A stretch of 64,000 nucleotides of DNA from positions 36,927-100,926 of the forward strand of contig CAVTNU010000004.1 of the NCBI GenBank assembly GCA_963736175.1. Direction: 5' to 3'. The notes under the pieces are model-generated. The model did not search any database. It worked only from the letters and a program-made list of their open reading frames with translations, and was not told the origin of the DNA. This stretch comes from Rhodoblastus sp963736175. Lineage in GTDB: Bacteria > Pseudomonadota > Alphaproteobacteria > Rhizobiales > Beijerinckiaceae. Positions 1 to 7,919 of this stretch are shown piece by piece (the first letter of the stretch is position 1; each line of letters opens with the position of its first letter). The translations under genes were made by a program, and so were the position numbers.

Positions 1-408
1 CCAAAGCGCGTGGGCCAGCCTGTGGGTCTGCAAGGCGTGGAAGCCCTTGAAATAAAGCAAGGGTTCGAGCAGCCGCGTGCAGGCCGGATCACGATCGAGC
101 ACAGCCAGCAGATCGGCGCGCATCGCCTCGATATGGGACGGCTCGCGCGCGATCTGTTCAAGATAGGTCTGCCGGATCAGGTCGCCCGGCGCTTCTTGAT
201 GCGACAGGCGCGCGGCGATGCGATGCACGACAGCGCCATGAAGATTGGAATGGTTGAGCACCGTCGACAGGATAAATGGAGCGAGTTCGCTCTCGCGCCG
301 CAACGCGGCTTCCGCCTCGCGCCGGATGCGCCCGAACACCTCGTCAGCGGATGCTTCGGCCCCGCCGACTACGCGGACCGAACGATGACTCGACATTTCC
401 TGCTCCAT
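1..408 (-). CDS. cysE: Serine O-acetyltransferase, N-terminal part (runs off the window)
   Basis: Makes O-acetylserine from serine and acetyl-CoA, the first committed step of cysteine synthesis. The 136 residues visible are the alpha-helical N-terminal SATase domain: an opening with DEVFGRIRREAEAALRRE, then FILSTVLNHSNLHGAVVHRI, then the IRQTYLEQIAREPSHIEAM stretch and LLYFKGFHALQTHRLAHALW, which is diagnostic of CysE. The hexapeptide-repeat catalytic domain lies beyond the left edge. ATG at 408 is taken as start; an in-frame ATG at 396 is an alternative. No partner gene is visible. The family assignment is secure from conserved blocks; completeness of the gene cannot be judged. Confidence 0.9.
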   Translation of the reverse strand, partial: MEQEMSSHRSVRVVGGAEASADEVFGRIRREAEAALRRESELAPFILSTVLNHSNLHGAVVHRIAARLSHQEAPGDLIRQTYLEQIAREPSHIEAMRADLLAVLDRDPACTRLLEPLLYFKGFHALQTHRLAHALW

Positions 409-566
409 ACGTCGAACGGCACGCGCCGCCTATCAAGGGATACATATAACACCGTCGGGCGCGAATGTCGCTTCAGGGACAAGCCGCGCGCTTCATGTCA
501 AGGTTCAGCTTTAACGAAAAAATTACCCTATTTCAGATTTTTAGAATGATTTCGTGATCTATCGCG

Positions 567-1475
567 TCACGAGAGAAATCGTCGTTTCAGAAAGTCTAGA
601 ATGGACTTCGCAAATATATCGTTGCGGTCGCCGGCCACCATATGGCGCGCGCCGGCGATGTCGACATATTCGGCGTGCGGGCAAAGCTGACGAAACTGCT
701 CCGCTTGCGTCTGCCCGACCAGTTCGCTTTCGCGTCCGCGCACCAACAAGGCTGGAACGGCGATTTTGGCCGCCGCTTCGATGAGCAATCGCTGGGTTTC
801 CTCGGCGTTCTGATCGACCGGATGCGGGCCTTCAAAAAACCGGGGATCCCAGTGCCAATAATAGCGGCCGTCCTCGCGCCGACGCAGATTTTTTTTCAAG
901 CCTTCGAGTGAAGAGGGTTTGGGTCGATGCGGCAGATAGGCGGCGACGGCGTTTGCAGCCTCTTCAAGGCTTGCGAAACCCTCCGTGGCGTTGGCGCGCA
1001 TGAAATTGCGCACATGGTCGACGCCGCCACGATTCATCTGCGGCGTCACGTCGACGAGCGCGAGGCCGGAAAAAGCGTCGCCCTGCTGACCGAGCGCCAG
1101 CAGCGCGGCAAGGCCGCCAAGCGAGGCGCCGACGACGAACGGCGGCTTGCCGCCCTGCCCGATCTGTCGGGCGACGGCGAGCGCGTCCGCCGCGAAATCG
1201 GTGAAGCGATACGCGCCATCCTGCGGCCAGTTGCTGTCGCCATGGCCACGCTGGTCGAGAGCAAAAGCGGTGAACCCGGCGCCAGCCAGTTTCGCCGCGC
1301 TTGCCTGCCAGGCGTGGCGGGTTTGCCCGCCGCCGTGCAGAAGCAGCACCGGCGGCGCGTCGGCGAAAGCGGGATCGGCGTCATAGCGGCTGGCGACGAG
1401 ATTGCCGGCGAAACTGGCTTGAAAAACCTGCTTGTGGCCGCGATGGGAATGCGCGCGCGTTTCGGCGATGGTCAA
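567..1475 (-). CDS. Alpha/beta hydrolase
   Basis: Predicted cytoplasmic alpha/beta-fold hydrolase of 302 aa; substrate unknown. Seen: oxyanion-hole region LLLHGGGQTRHAW, nucleophile elbow VGASLGGLAA (Ser in GxSxG), an acid in the strand-7 region near VRGRESE, and the catalytic His in GARHMVAGDRND close to the C-terminus. The start is a TTG that overlaps the TGA of the upstream hydrolase gene (TTGA, 4 nt), so the two are probably translationally coupled. The pairing of two different hydrolases suggests one catabolic or detoxification unit, but no dedicated pathway gene is adjacent. Confidence 0.8.
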   Translation of the reverse strand: MTIAETRAHSHRGHKQVFQASFAGNLVASRYDADPAFADAPPVLLLHGGGQTRHAWQASAAKLAGAGFTAFALDQRGHGDSNWPQDGAYRFTDFAADALAVARQIGQGGKPPFVVGASLGGLAALLALGQQGDAFSGLALVDVTPQMNRGGVDHVRNFMRANATEGFASLEEAANAVAAYLPHRPKPSSLEGLKKNLRRREDGRYYWHWDPRFFEGPHPVDQNAEETQRLLIEAAAKIAVPALLVRGRESELVGQTQAEQFRQLCPHAEYVDIAGARHMVAGDRNDIFAKSILDFLKRRFLS

Positions 1476-2239
1476 GGTCTTGTCTCCAAAAAAGCCAGAA
1501 CCGCGTCCTTGTAGACGCGATCGCCGACGGCGCGATTATGGTCGCGACCTGGAATATCGACGGCGCGTCCATGCGGAAAAAGGCTGGCGAGCGCGCCCGC
1601 GTCGCCCGCCACCTCATCCAGCGTACCCACGCAAACGAGGGTCGGCGTTGAAATTGCGGCGACCTCGGCGACGCTCACCGTCTGGCGCGATCCCCTGATG
1701 CAGGCGGCGAGCGCCCGCAAGTCGCTTTTGGTCGACTCGGCGAAAGCGCGAAACATCCGCTGCATCGGATCGCTCAAGGCTTCAAGCGAAGGCGCCTCCA
1801 TCGCGTCGGCGATGCCGATCGGCAAGCCGACGCCGTCGACAAGATGGACGCCCAGGCCGCCCAACACCAGCGAGCGCACGCGCTGCGGCGACGCCAGCGC
1901 CAGATGCGCGCCGATGCGCGCGCCCATCGAATAGCCCATCACGTCAGCCCGCTCGATATGCAGATGATCGAGCAGGTTTTCCGCGTCCCGCGCCATAATC
2001 GGCGAACCATAGGCTTGCGGATCGTAAAGCTTCTCGCTCCGGCCGTGGCCGCGATTGTCGAACAAAATGACGCGTCGACCGGCATGGGCGAGCGTGCGCG
2101 CCCATTGCGGAAACACCCAATTGACGCCGTGATTGGAGGCGAAGCCATGAATCAGGATGATCGGCTCGCCACGATCGGACCCCGTCGGGGCAAAATCGAT
2201 GTAGGCGATGGCCGTCCCATCGGAAGAAAACTCCAGCAT
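1472..2239 (-). CDS. Alpha/beta hydrolase
   Basis: 255-aa alpha/beta hydrolase. Motifs seen: IILIHGFASNHGVNW (oxyanion hole), DNRGHGRSEK, nucleophile elbow MGYSMGARIG, acid in VCVGTLDEVAG, and catalytic His in PGRDHNRAVGD. The overall pattern is that of serine hydrolases/esterases annotated as alpha/beta-fold hydrolases in Hyphomicrobiales. ATG start. First gene of a two-gene unit, overlapping the next hydrolase by 4 nt. The substrate cannot be inferred. Confidence 0.82.
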   Translation of the reverse strand: MLEFSSDGTAIAYIDFAPTGSDRGEPIILIHGFASNHGVNWVFPQWARTLAHAGRRVILFDNRGHGRSEKLYDPQAYGSPIMARDAENLLDHLHIERADVMGYSMGARIGAHLALASPQRVRSLVLGGLGVHLVDGVGLPIGIADAMEAPSLEALSDPMQRMFRAFAESTKSDLRALAACIRGSRQTVSVAEVAAISTPTLVCVGTLDEVAGDAGALASLFPHGRAVDIPGRDHNRAVGDRVYKDAVLAFLETRP

Positions 2240-2334
2240 GCGCGAATCCCGTGTCGTTCGCCGCGATGATAGAGTCCCACGGGCGTCAGCGCGACTCCCG
2301 ATCTAACGCTGTCGGCCATAGCGGAAAATCCCGT

Positions 2335-2973
2335 TCACCAGCGCAGCCAGCGCCCGCCAGCCCAGAAGCCGATAGCGACGACGATCGACGTCGCCAGAAA
2401 ATACCAGAAGCCGACAAACAGCGGGCTGTCGTCGGTGCAGTTTGAAGCGTAAAGGCTCGCCGCCAGTCCCGCCGAAGCCAGGGCCGCCGCGGCGCCGGCC
2501 AGTCTCGGGTGGGTCGGCGCGCCATGCCGCAACGCCGCGAACAGACCGACCAAGGGCGCGAGCGACATCAGCGGAATCGCCAGCAAGCAGTGCAGCGCGT
2601 TGGAGCCGACAAGCCGCGCCCCCCAAAGCGACGAAGGAACCAGAAACAGCTCGACGACGACCGCGCACAAGGCCAGCGCCGGCGCCAGCCAAAGCGCCTT
2701 GCGCCAGCGGCCGCCTTCGCTGTCAGGATGCGCCAGCGCCAGGGCGAGGCCGAATCCAGGCGCGAAGATCGAAAGGGTCACCACAAATTTGAACAGAAAG
2801 CGGACCGTGTGCGCCGCCGCGGAAAAATCGGGTCGCACGCCCATGGCGCTGAAAAACGCCGCCGCCGAAACCGCCAGGCCGGCCGCCGCCGACAAAGCGA
2901 AAACGCGAGCGAGCGGCGCAGGGCTTTCGCCCAGGTCCGCGCTGAGAGCCGTAATCAAATCCTCGGTTTTCAT
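2335..2973 (-). CDS. nrsF: NrsF-type (DUF1109) membrane anti-sigma factor
   Basis: Six-helix inner-membrane protein of 212 aa that is expected to hold the adjacent ECF sigma factor inactive until a metal or redox signal arrives. Seen: short cytoplasmic N-terminus (MKTEDLITALSADLGESPAP), then hydrophobic segments around residues 24-44, 60-80, 94-113, 125-146, 159-175 and 186-206. Two cysteines (129 in SNALHCLL, 179 in YASNCTDD) sit in or next to membrane segments, as in the DUF1109/NrsF family, where paired cysteines are thought to sense copper or oxidants. Starts inside the sigma gene (ATGA overlap, 4 nt), the usual arrangement for a sigma/anti-sigma pair. Context with the bufferin operon strongly supports NrsF. 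Confidence 0.88.
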   Translation of the reverse strand: MKTEDLITALSADLGESPAPLARVFALSAAAGLAVSAAAFFSAMGVRPDFSAAAHTVRFLFKFVVTLSIFAPGFGLALALAHPDSEGGRWRKALWLAPALALCAVVVELFLVPSSLWGARLVGSNALHCLLAIPLMSLAPLVGLFAALRHGAPTHPRLAGAAAALASAGLAASLYASNCTDDSPLFVGFWYFLATSIVVAIGFWAGGRWLRW

Positions 2974-3518
2974 GACTCAGACTTCCGATAAAGCGCCGCC
3001 AGCGTCTTTAGCCCGCGATGAATCGCGACGCGCACGGCCACCTCGCTCATCGCCAGATTCCGCGCCGTCTGACGCAGACTCTCGCCCTTGATCGACACCG
3101 CCTCGATCGCCGCCCGCTGTTTTTCCGATAATTGGCTCAACAGACGCAAGGCGTCGCGCCGTTCGAATTCATCGTTTTCCGGGCTCGCCAGCACATTTTC
3201 GAAATCGCTGACGTCGACCTCCGCGCGTCGCCCGCGTCGGCGCAAGGCGTCGATCAGCTTGTTGCGCGCGATGGCGGAAATCCACGGCGTAAAGCTCTGC
3301 GAAACGTCCCACGTATGGCGTTTGAGATGGATAGCCAGCAAGGTTTCCTGCACCACATCCTCCGCTTCGGCGGCGCCCAGGCCCGCGCTGGCGCAGCCGC
3401 GCCGCGCCAAGGCGCGCAAAAAAGGAACGAGACCCGACAACAGCGCACGATAGGCGCTCTCGTCGCCCGCCAAACCCGCCAGCATAGCGCGGCGCCAGTC
3501 CTCCTCTTGCGCTTTCAA
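2970..3518 (-). CDS. sigF: ECF sigma factor, SigF-like
   Basis: RNA polymerase sigma factor of 182 aa. Region 2 is recognisable at about residues 30-95 (EDVVQETLLAIHLKRHTWD, FTPWISAIARNKLIDALRRRGRR) and region 4 at about 125-178 (LSQLSEKQRAAIEAVSIKGES, AVRVAIHRGLKTLAALYRK). The start is a TTG at 3518 with AGGAAA 8 nt upstream; an internal ATG (residue 12) is an alternative. It heads a two-gene unit with nrsF and is divergent from bufA. Its likely targets are its own promoter and the buf promoter, both of which carry GTAAC -35 elements. The SigF name is by analogy with the Caulobacter sigma/NrsF/bufferin circuit. Confidence 0.88.
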   Translation of the reverse strand: MKAQEEDWRRAMLAGLAGDESAYRALLSGLVPFLRALARRGCASAGLGAAEAEDVVQETLLAIHLKRHTWDVSQSFTPWISAIARNKLIDALRRRGRRAEVDVSDFENVLASPENDEFERRDALRLLSQLSEKQRAAIEAVSIKGESLRQTARNLAMSEVAVRVAIHRGLKTLAALYRKSES

Positions 3519-3538
3519 GGCAGAGATTTCCTGTTTCC

Positions 3539-3564
3539 TACGCGGCGGCGGCGCTCATTGTTAC
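3539..3564 (-). promoter_or_regulatory. Putative ECF (SigF-type) autoregulatory promoter of sigF-nrsF
   Basis: On the minus strand GTAAC (3564-3560) is followed after 17 nt by CGTA (3542-3539), an ECF-type -35/-10 pair. The -10 end is 20 nt upstream of the TTG start of the sigma gene. The match is weaker than that of the divergent bufA promoter, both in spacing and in the -10 sequence. Autoregulation is typical for ECF genes. Confidence 0.5.
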
Positions 3565-3617
3565 AGCTCTGTGAAATCATTTTCCGTCAACTCGCCGCGT
3601 CAATTTCTCTCTCTCCT

Positions 3618-3642
3618 GTAACAAATCCCGCGCCAGAACGAA
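3618..3642 (+). promoter_or_regulatory. Putative ECF (SigF-type) promoter of the buf operon
   Basis: GTAAC (3618-3622), 16 nt, then CGAA (3639-3642). This matches the GTAAC-N16-CGAA type of site known for Caulobacter SigF. The -10 element lies 43 nt upstream of the chosen bufA ATG, leaving room for a short leader. It is the only close match between the divergent genes on this strand. Confidence 0.68.
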
Positions 3643-3685
3643 AATGTCCTTGCGCGCCCATTCCGGGCCGTTGGGAGAACTGTCC

Positions 3686-3991
3686 ATGCCGCAATCGTCA
3701 AAGTTCCGATTCAACCACGATGTCGTCCTGTTGGCTTCCCTGGCGTCGGCGCTTGCCGCCGCCGCGCCCGCCATGGCGGGAGCGCCACAGGAAAAGTGCT
3801 TCGGCATAGCCCTGAAGGGGCAGAACGACTGCGCCGCCGGCGCCGGCACGACCTGCGCCGGCACGTCGAAGATCGATTACCAGGGCAATTCCTGGAAATT
3901 CACGCCGAAGGGAACATGCACGGCGCTGAAATTGCCGGGTGACCGCACAGGCTCGCCGACGGCGCTGACGCGCGACGTTCCAAAATCCTGA
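3686..3991 (+). CDS. bufA: Bufferin-1 precursor peptide (DUF2282), copper-binding RiPP
   Basis: Secreted precursor of 101 aa. A signal peptide is clear (hydrophobic residues 13-32, cleavage expected after AMAGA or just beyond). The mature part carries four cysteines at 38 (EKCFG), 49 (NDCAA), 57 (TTCAG) and 78 (KGTCT), with the GTSKIDYQGNSWKFTPKGTC core of DUF2282 proteins. In characterised bufferins the MNIO enzyme converts cysteines of such precursors to thiooxazole-type groups that bind Cu, protecting the periplasm from copper. ATG at 3686 is preferred to an upstream in-frame ATG at 3644 because GGGAG lies 9 nt before it and the signal peptide then starts cleanly. First gene of bufABC-doxX. 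Confidence 0.88.
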   Translation: MPQSSKFRFNHDVVLLASLASALAAAAPAMAGAPQEKCFGIALKGQNDCAAGAGTTCAGTSKIDYQGNSWKFTPKGTCTALKLPGDRTGSPTALTRDVPKS

Positions 3992-4023
3992 CCATTGACC
4001 GCCGACCAACGCAGGAGCCCGCG

Positions 4024-4920
4024 ATGAACGCCATCGACCTGAAAATTCACGCGCCGTCATCGCGCTCCTGCGTCGGAGCGGGGCTAAAGCCGGTCCATTA
4101 TGAGGACATTTTCGCGCGCCGGCCGGACCTCGGCTTTTTTGAAATTCACGCCGAGAACTTCTTCACCGCCGGCGGCCCAGCCCATAGCCGCCTGCGCGAT
4201 ATACGCCGCGACTATCCCCTGTCCGTGCATGGCGTCTGCCTGTCGCTGGGCTCAAGCGAACCGCTCGACCGCGATCACCTGCGCGCGCTCGGCGAAGTCG
4301 TGCGCCGCTATGAGCCTTTCGCTGTTTCCGAACATCTGGCCTGGGCGCGCTTTGGCGAGGAAGCGTTCTGCGATCTCGCGCCTTGCCCCTACGACGACGA
4401 CACGCTGACCAACCTCGTCGAGCATATCGAGCAAACGCAAAACGCCCTTGGCCGTCGTATTCTGTTGGAAAATCCGGCCAGCTATCTGCGCTTCGCCGGC
4501 GATCGCTTCGAAGAGCCGCAATTCCTGGCCGAGGCCGCCGCACGCTCGGGCTGCGGCCTGTTGCTTGACGTCAACAACGTCCATGTCAGCGCCGTCAATC
4601 ACGGCTTTGACGCGCAAGACTATCTCGTCGCCTTTCCCATGCGTTTCGTCGAAGAAATCCATCTCGCCGGTTTCGCCCGCGCGCGGGACGCGCGGGGCGA
4701 ATTTCTCATCGACGATCACGGCGGCCCGGTCAGCGCCGAAGTCTGGGCGCATTACGAACAAACACTGAACCGTCTTGGCCCCTGCCCGACCCTGATCGAA
4801 TGGGACAACAACCTCCCCGACTGGGCCGGGCTTTACGCCGAAACGCAAAAGGCGCGCGAACGCATCGACAGGGCGCTCGTAGGTCTTTCCTATAGGGAGA
4901 GCCAACATGAACCCGTCTAA
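4024..4920 (+). CDS. bufB: MNIO-family (DUF692) bufferin maturation enzyme
   Basis: Multinuclear non-haem iron oxygenase, TIM-barrel, 298 aa, that installs post-translational modifications on cysteines of the BufA precursor in the cytoplasm before export. Metal-ligand motifs are in family order: HAEN 42-45, VHG 68-70, SEH 102-104, LEN 148-150, DVNN 182-185, His 213 in EIHLAGF, DDHG 230-233 and EWD 259-261. Nothing is missing, so the enzyme should be active. It begins 32 nt after bufA and overlaps bufC by 14 nt, consistent with translational coupling of the enzyme to its partner. Confidence 0.93.
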   Translation: MNAIDLKIHAPSSRSCVGAGLKPVHYEDIFARRPDLGFFEIHAENFFTAGGPAHSRLRDIRRDYPLSVHGVCLSLGSSEPLDRDHLRALGEVVRRYEPFAVSEHLAWARFGEEAFCDLAPCPYDDDTLTNLVEHIEQTQNALGRRILLENPASYLRFAGDRFEEPQFLAEAAARSGCGLLLDVNNVHVSAVNHGFDAQDYLVAFPMRFVEEIHLAGFARARDARGEFLIDDHGGPVSAEVWAHYEQTLNRLGPCPTLIEWDNNLPDWAGLYAETQKARERIDRALVGLSYRESQHEPV

Positions 4921-5719
4921 ACCGATCCGGCGGGAAAGGCGCTGGTCCGACGCGCAAGCGGCGTTTGCGCAGGCGCTGCGTCAACCCGACGGCCCCGTTC
5001 CCGATCTATTCGCGCCCTGCGACGCGCCGACGCGCATGGCCGTCTATCGCAACAATTGCGCCGTCGCGCGTATCGAAGCCCTCAAGGCGAATTATCCGAT
5101 CGTCGCGCGGCTCGTCGGCGACGATTTTTTCGTCGGCATGGCTCGGCAGTTTTCTTACGCGCGTCCGCCGCGTCATACGGCGCTCGGCGCATATGGCGAG
5201 GATTTTCCCGTCTTCATCGCCGATTTCGCGCCGGCGCGCGAGCTGCCTTACCTTGCCGACGTCGCGCGCCTCGAATGGGCCTGCGCGCTAGCCTTCGGCG
5301 CCGAAGACGGCGCACCGATGACGATCGAGGCGCTGGCCGGCCTCGATCCGGAAGCCTTGCTCGACGCGCGGCCCATCTTTCATCCAGCGGCCCGCGCCGT
5401 CGTCTCCGCCCATCCGATCGTCGCGATCTATCACGCCAACCAGGCCGAGCGCCCCGCGCCGATCGTCGATTGGCGCGCGCAGGCCGCGCTTGTCGTGCGG
5501 CCGGACGAAAACGTCCTCGTGCACGAATGCGTCGGCGCCGTCCGCGCCTTCGTCGCCGTCGCCCTGCGGGGCGGCGACCTGCGCGCAAGCGCGACGGCGG
5601 CCCTGGCCGCCGACGCCGATTTCGATTTCGGCCGGACCCTGGTCGAGATGATCCGCCTGGGGGCGCTGACGCGTCTTGAAACGCCGACAAAAAAGGAAGC
5701 CAAATCATGCAAACCATGA
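4907..5719 (+). CDS. bufC: BufC, DUF2063 partner of the MNIO enzyme
   Basis: 270-aa protein with the DUF2063 (putative DNA-binding/RiPP-recognition-like) N-terminal domain: RRWSDAQAAFAQALRQP, MAVYRNNCAVARIEALKANYPIVARLVGDDFF, and FIADFAPARELPYLADVARLEWACALAF. Together these are diagnostic of the family. In bufferin systems BufC binds the precursor and BufB and is needed for modification. Overlaps bufB by 14 nt and the doxX gene by 13 nt. C-terminal half (about 160-265) is Ala/Arg-rich and less conserved. The role is inferred from family and operon context; no catalytic motif is expected. Confidence 0.88.
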   Translation: MNPSKPIRRERRWSDAQAAFAQALRQPDGPVPDLFAPCDAPTRMAVYRNNCAVARIEALKANYPIVARLVGDDFFVGMARQFSYARPPRHTALGAYGEDFPVFIADFAPARELPYLADVARLEWACALAFGAEDGAPMTIEALAGLDPEALLDARPIFHPAARAVVSAHPIVAIYHANQAERPAPIVDWRAQAALVVRPDENVLVHECVGAVRAFVAVALRGGDLRASATAALAADADFDFGRTLVEMIRLGALTRLETPTKKEAKSCKP

Positions 5720-6204
5720 CCGCCCGACCCGCCCTGGGGCCAATTCACGCCGGCCTCAACGTCCTTCGCCGCGTCGAGCCGGCGGCGCAAGCCGTTGCGC
5801 TGCTGGCGTTGCGCATTGCTTTGGCTGTGCCTTTCTTCCGCTCTGGCCTGACCAAATGGGACGGTTTCCTGAGCCTGTCCGACAGCGCCGACGCATTGTT
5901 TTCCGATGAATTCAAACTACACATCCTCGGCGCGGAATATGCCTATCCCTTCCCGCATCTGATGGCCTTCGCCTCCGGTTGCGCCGAAATCGCGTTGCCC
6001 GTCCTGCTCGTCTTCGGTCTGGCGAGCCGCTTCGCCGGTCTCGGCCTGCTGATCATGACGGCGATCATCCAACTCACCATCCCGGACGGCTGGGCGAATT
6101 TTCACCTGATCTGGGCGTCCTGCGCCCTCGCCATCCTCGCTTTCGGACCCGGCCCGATTTCACTCGACGCCCTGATAAAATGCTTGTTCTCGGCGCGACG
6201 ATAA
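5707..6204 (+). CDS. DoxX-family membrane protein of the bufferin operon
   Basis: 165-aa integral membrane protein with four predicted helices: around 28-45 (ALLALRIALAVPFFRSGLTKW), 80-103, 106-123 and 133-155. The DoxX signature near the N-terminus (R-I-x-x-x-x-P-F-F-x-S-G-x-x-K) is clear. DoxX proteins are regular companions of bufABC operons, probably contributing quinone-linked redox work at the membrane, but their exact job is not established. Overlaps bufC by 13 nt; ATG at 5707 or 5716. Last gene of the operon; I see no clear terminator after it. Confidence 0.85.
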   Translation: MQTMTARPALGPIHAGLNVLRRVEPAAQAVALLALRIALAVPFFRSGLTKWDGFLSLSDSADALFSDEFKLHILGAEYAYPFPHLMAFASGCAEIALPVLLVFGLASRFAGLGLLIMTAIIQLTIPDGWANFHLIWASCALAILAFGPGPISLDALIKCLFSARR

Positions 6205-6319
6205 GCCGCCGCGGATTGCCGGAGCGCCCATTCCGCGCCCCTACCCAAAGGCTGAAGCTTTGATTATGGTGCGCGCCTGTTCCGGCGGCCGAACAGGCCG
6301 AACCAAAAGGGCGCACTGC

Positions 6320-6556
6320 ATGTCCGACCACGCCATTCCGCATTTCCACAACCAGCCCGGCCTGCCGAAGGTGCGCGTCGGAGCGCGCGAATTCATGTGC
6401 GTCGGCGCGCTGCCGCCGTTCGACCACCCCCACATTTATATCGATATGGGCAAGGAGAACGAGGCTGTCTGCCCTTATTGCTCGACCCATTACGTCTTTG
6501 ACGAGGCCCTGCACGGGCACGCCGATCCCGCATCCTGCGAGTTGAACGCGGCATAG
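6320..6556 (+). CDS. Zinc-finger domain protein (zf-CHCC, NDUFS6/YqfG-like)
   Basis: Small 78-aa protein. Seen: KVRVGAREFMCVGALPPFDHPHIYIDMG followed by VCPYCSTHYVFDE. Together these give the Cys-His-Cys-Cys zinc site of PF10276 proteins, which in mitochondria form the NDUFS6 subunit of complex I and in bacteria are free-standing small proteins. ATG at 6320 chosen: the family starts just before the conserved block, and the upstream in-frame ATG at 6260 would add an unrelated Arg-rich stretch. It stands alone between the buf operon and the monooxygenase. Confidence 0.85.
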   Translation: MSDHAIPHFHNQPGLPKVRVGAREFMCVGALPPFDHPHIYIDMGKENEAVCPYCSTHYVFDEALHGHADPASCELNAA

Positions 6557-6638
6557 GCCGCGTGAGGCGGATCGCACGCGGAGAAACCCAAGCGCGTTTG
6601 CCCAGCGCGCCTCTCCCAACCAGCGTAGAGACAAAGCC

Positions 6639-7865
6639 ATGAGCGATTCCGCCCGCCTTGCCGAGCCGGCCGGCTCCGGACCCGTGATCGTCGCCGGCGC
6701 CGGAATCGGCGGTCTGGCCGCGGCTGTGGCGCTTGGACGGATCGGCAAAAAGGTCCTCGTGCTGGAGCGCGCCAAGACGATCGACGAAGTGGGCGCGGGC
6801 ATCCAGATATCGCCGAACGCCTCCTGCATTCTGCGCGACTTTGGCGTCCTCGAGGCTTTGCAGGGCCAAGCGGTCTATCCAGACAGCATCGTCATCCGGC
6901 GCGGACGGGATGGCGCGCGACTGGCGAATGTTTCGCTCAAGAACGCCGAGAAGCGCTGGGGCGCGCCCTATTTCACCATCCATCGCGCCGATCTGCAAAA
7001 GGCGTTGCTCGAACAGGCGCAAAAAAATCCGCTGATCGAAATCAGAACTGACACGTCGCTCGCCGGCTTCGTCGACGACCGCGGCAGCGTCTCCATTGGC
7101 GCCAAGTCCGGCGCCAATACGCTACGTTTCGAAGGCGAGGCGCTGATCGGCGCCGACGGATTGCGCTCGATCGTGCGCGACCGGCTGACGTTGGGCGACG
7201 CCGACAAGCCCGCCTATACCGGCCATACGGCCTGGCGGACGACCATCGCCGCCGAATTTGCGCCCACCTTGTTCCGCGCGCCGGTTTCAAATCTCTGGAT
7301 GGGGTCGAAAGCCCATCTGGTTCATTATCCCTTGCGCGGCGGCGCGCTTATCAATGTCGTCGCCATTGTCGAAGACGCGTGGAAAGGCGACGGCGAGGAA
7401 GACGTGTGGCGCATGAAGGGCGACGCGGCGTTTCTGGCCAAGCGATTCGACGGCTGGAGCGCGCAGGCGCGCGAATTGCTCGCGCTGGCGCCGCAATGGC
7501 TGCGCTGGCCGATGTTCGACCGCACGCCGATTTAAAGCTGGGCGCTCGGCCGGTTCGCCGTGCTCGGCGACGCCGCCCATCCGATGTTGCCCTATCTGGC
7601 CCAGGGCGCGGCGCAAGCGATCGAAGACGCGGCGGCGCTCGCCAAAGCCTTCACGGCTTACGGCTCCGACACGGTCGCCGCGCTTGCCGCGTACGCGCAA
7701 AGCCGCGCCGAACGCGCCGGACGCGTCCAACTCGCCGCCCGCCGTCAAGGCGCCATTTATCATATGTCCGGCGCCGGCGCGCTGGCGCGCGACATCGCCA
7801 TTCGGCTCATGGGCGTCGGCGATTTTCTTGGGCGCTACGATTGGCTTTACGGGCAAAAGCCTTGA
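6639..7865 (+). pseudogene. FAD-dependent aromatic-ring monooxygenase with one in-frame stop
   Basis: Salicylate/3-hydroxybenzoate-hydroxylase type flavoprotein. N-terminal Rossmann GAGIGGLAAAVALGRIGKKV (about residues 25-44), GAGIQISPNASCILRDFG, the DG motif IGADGLRSIVRD, and after the stop the FAD-ribityl motif LGDAAHPMLPYLAQGAAQAIEDA. Codon 299 is TAA (7533-7535), between FDRTPI and SWALGRFAVLGDAAHP, exactly where the family continues without a gap, and the frame is otherwise open to 7865. A single base change (for example AAA or CAA to TAA) explains it. Either a recent pseudogene or a sequencing error; the truncated product would lack the second FAD motif. Confidence 0.88.
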
Positions 7866-7919
7866 TGCGACGCTGATGAGGCTGTCCACGGCGACCATCG
7901 CGCAAAAAGAACAAGGACT

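Noticed and set aside
10..549. 179-aa frame on the plus strand at the left edge
   Set aside because: Antisense of cysE, whose conserved N-terminal domain is read clearly on the minus strand.
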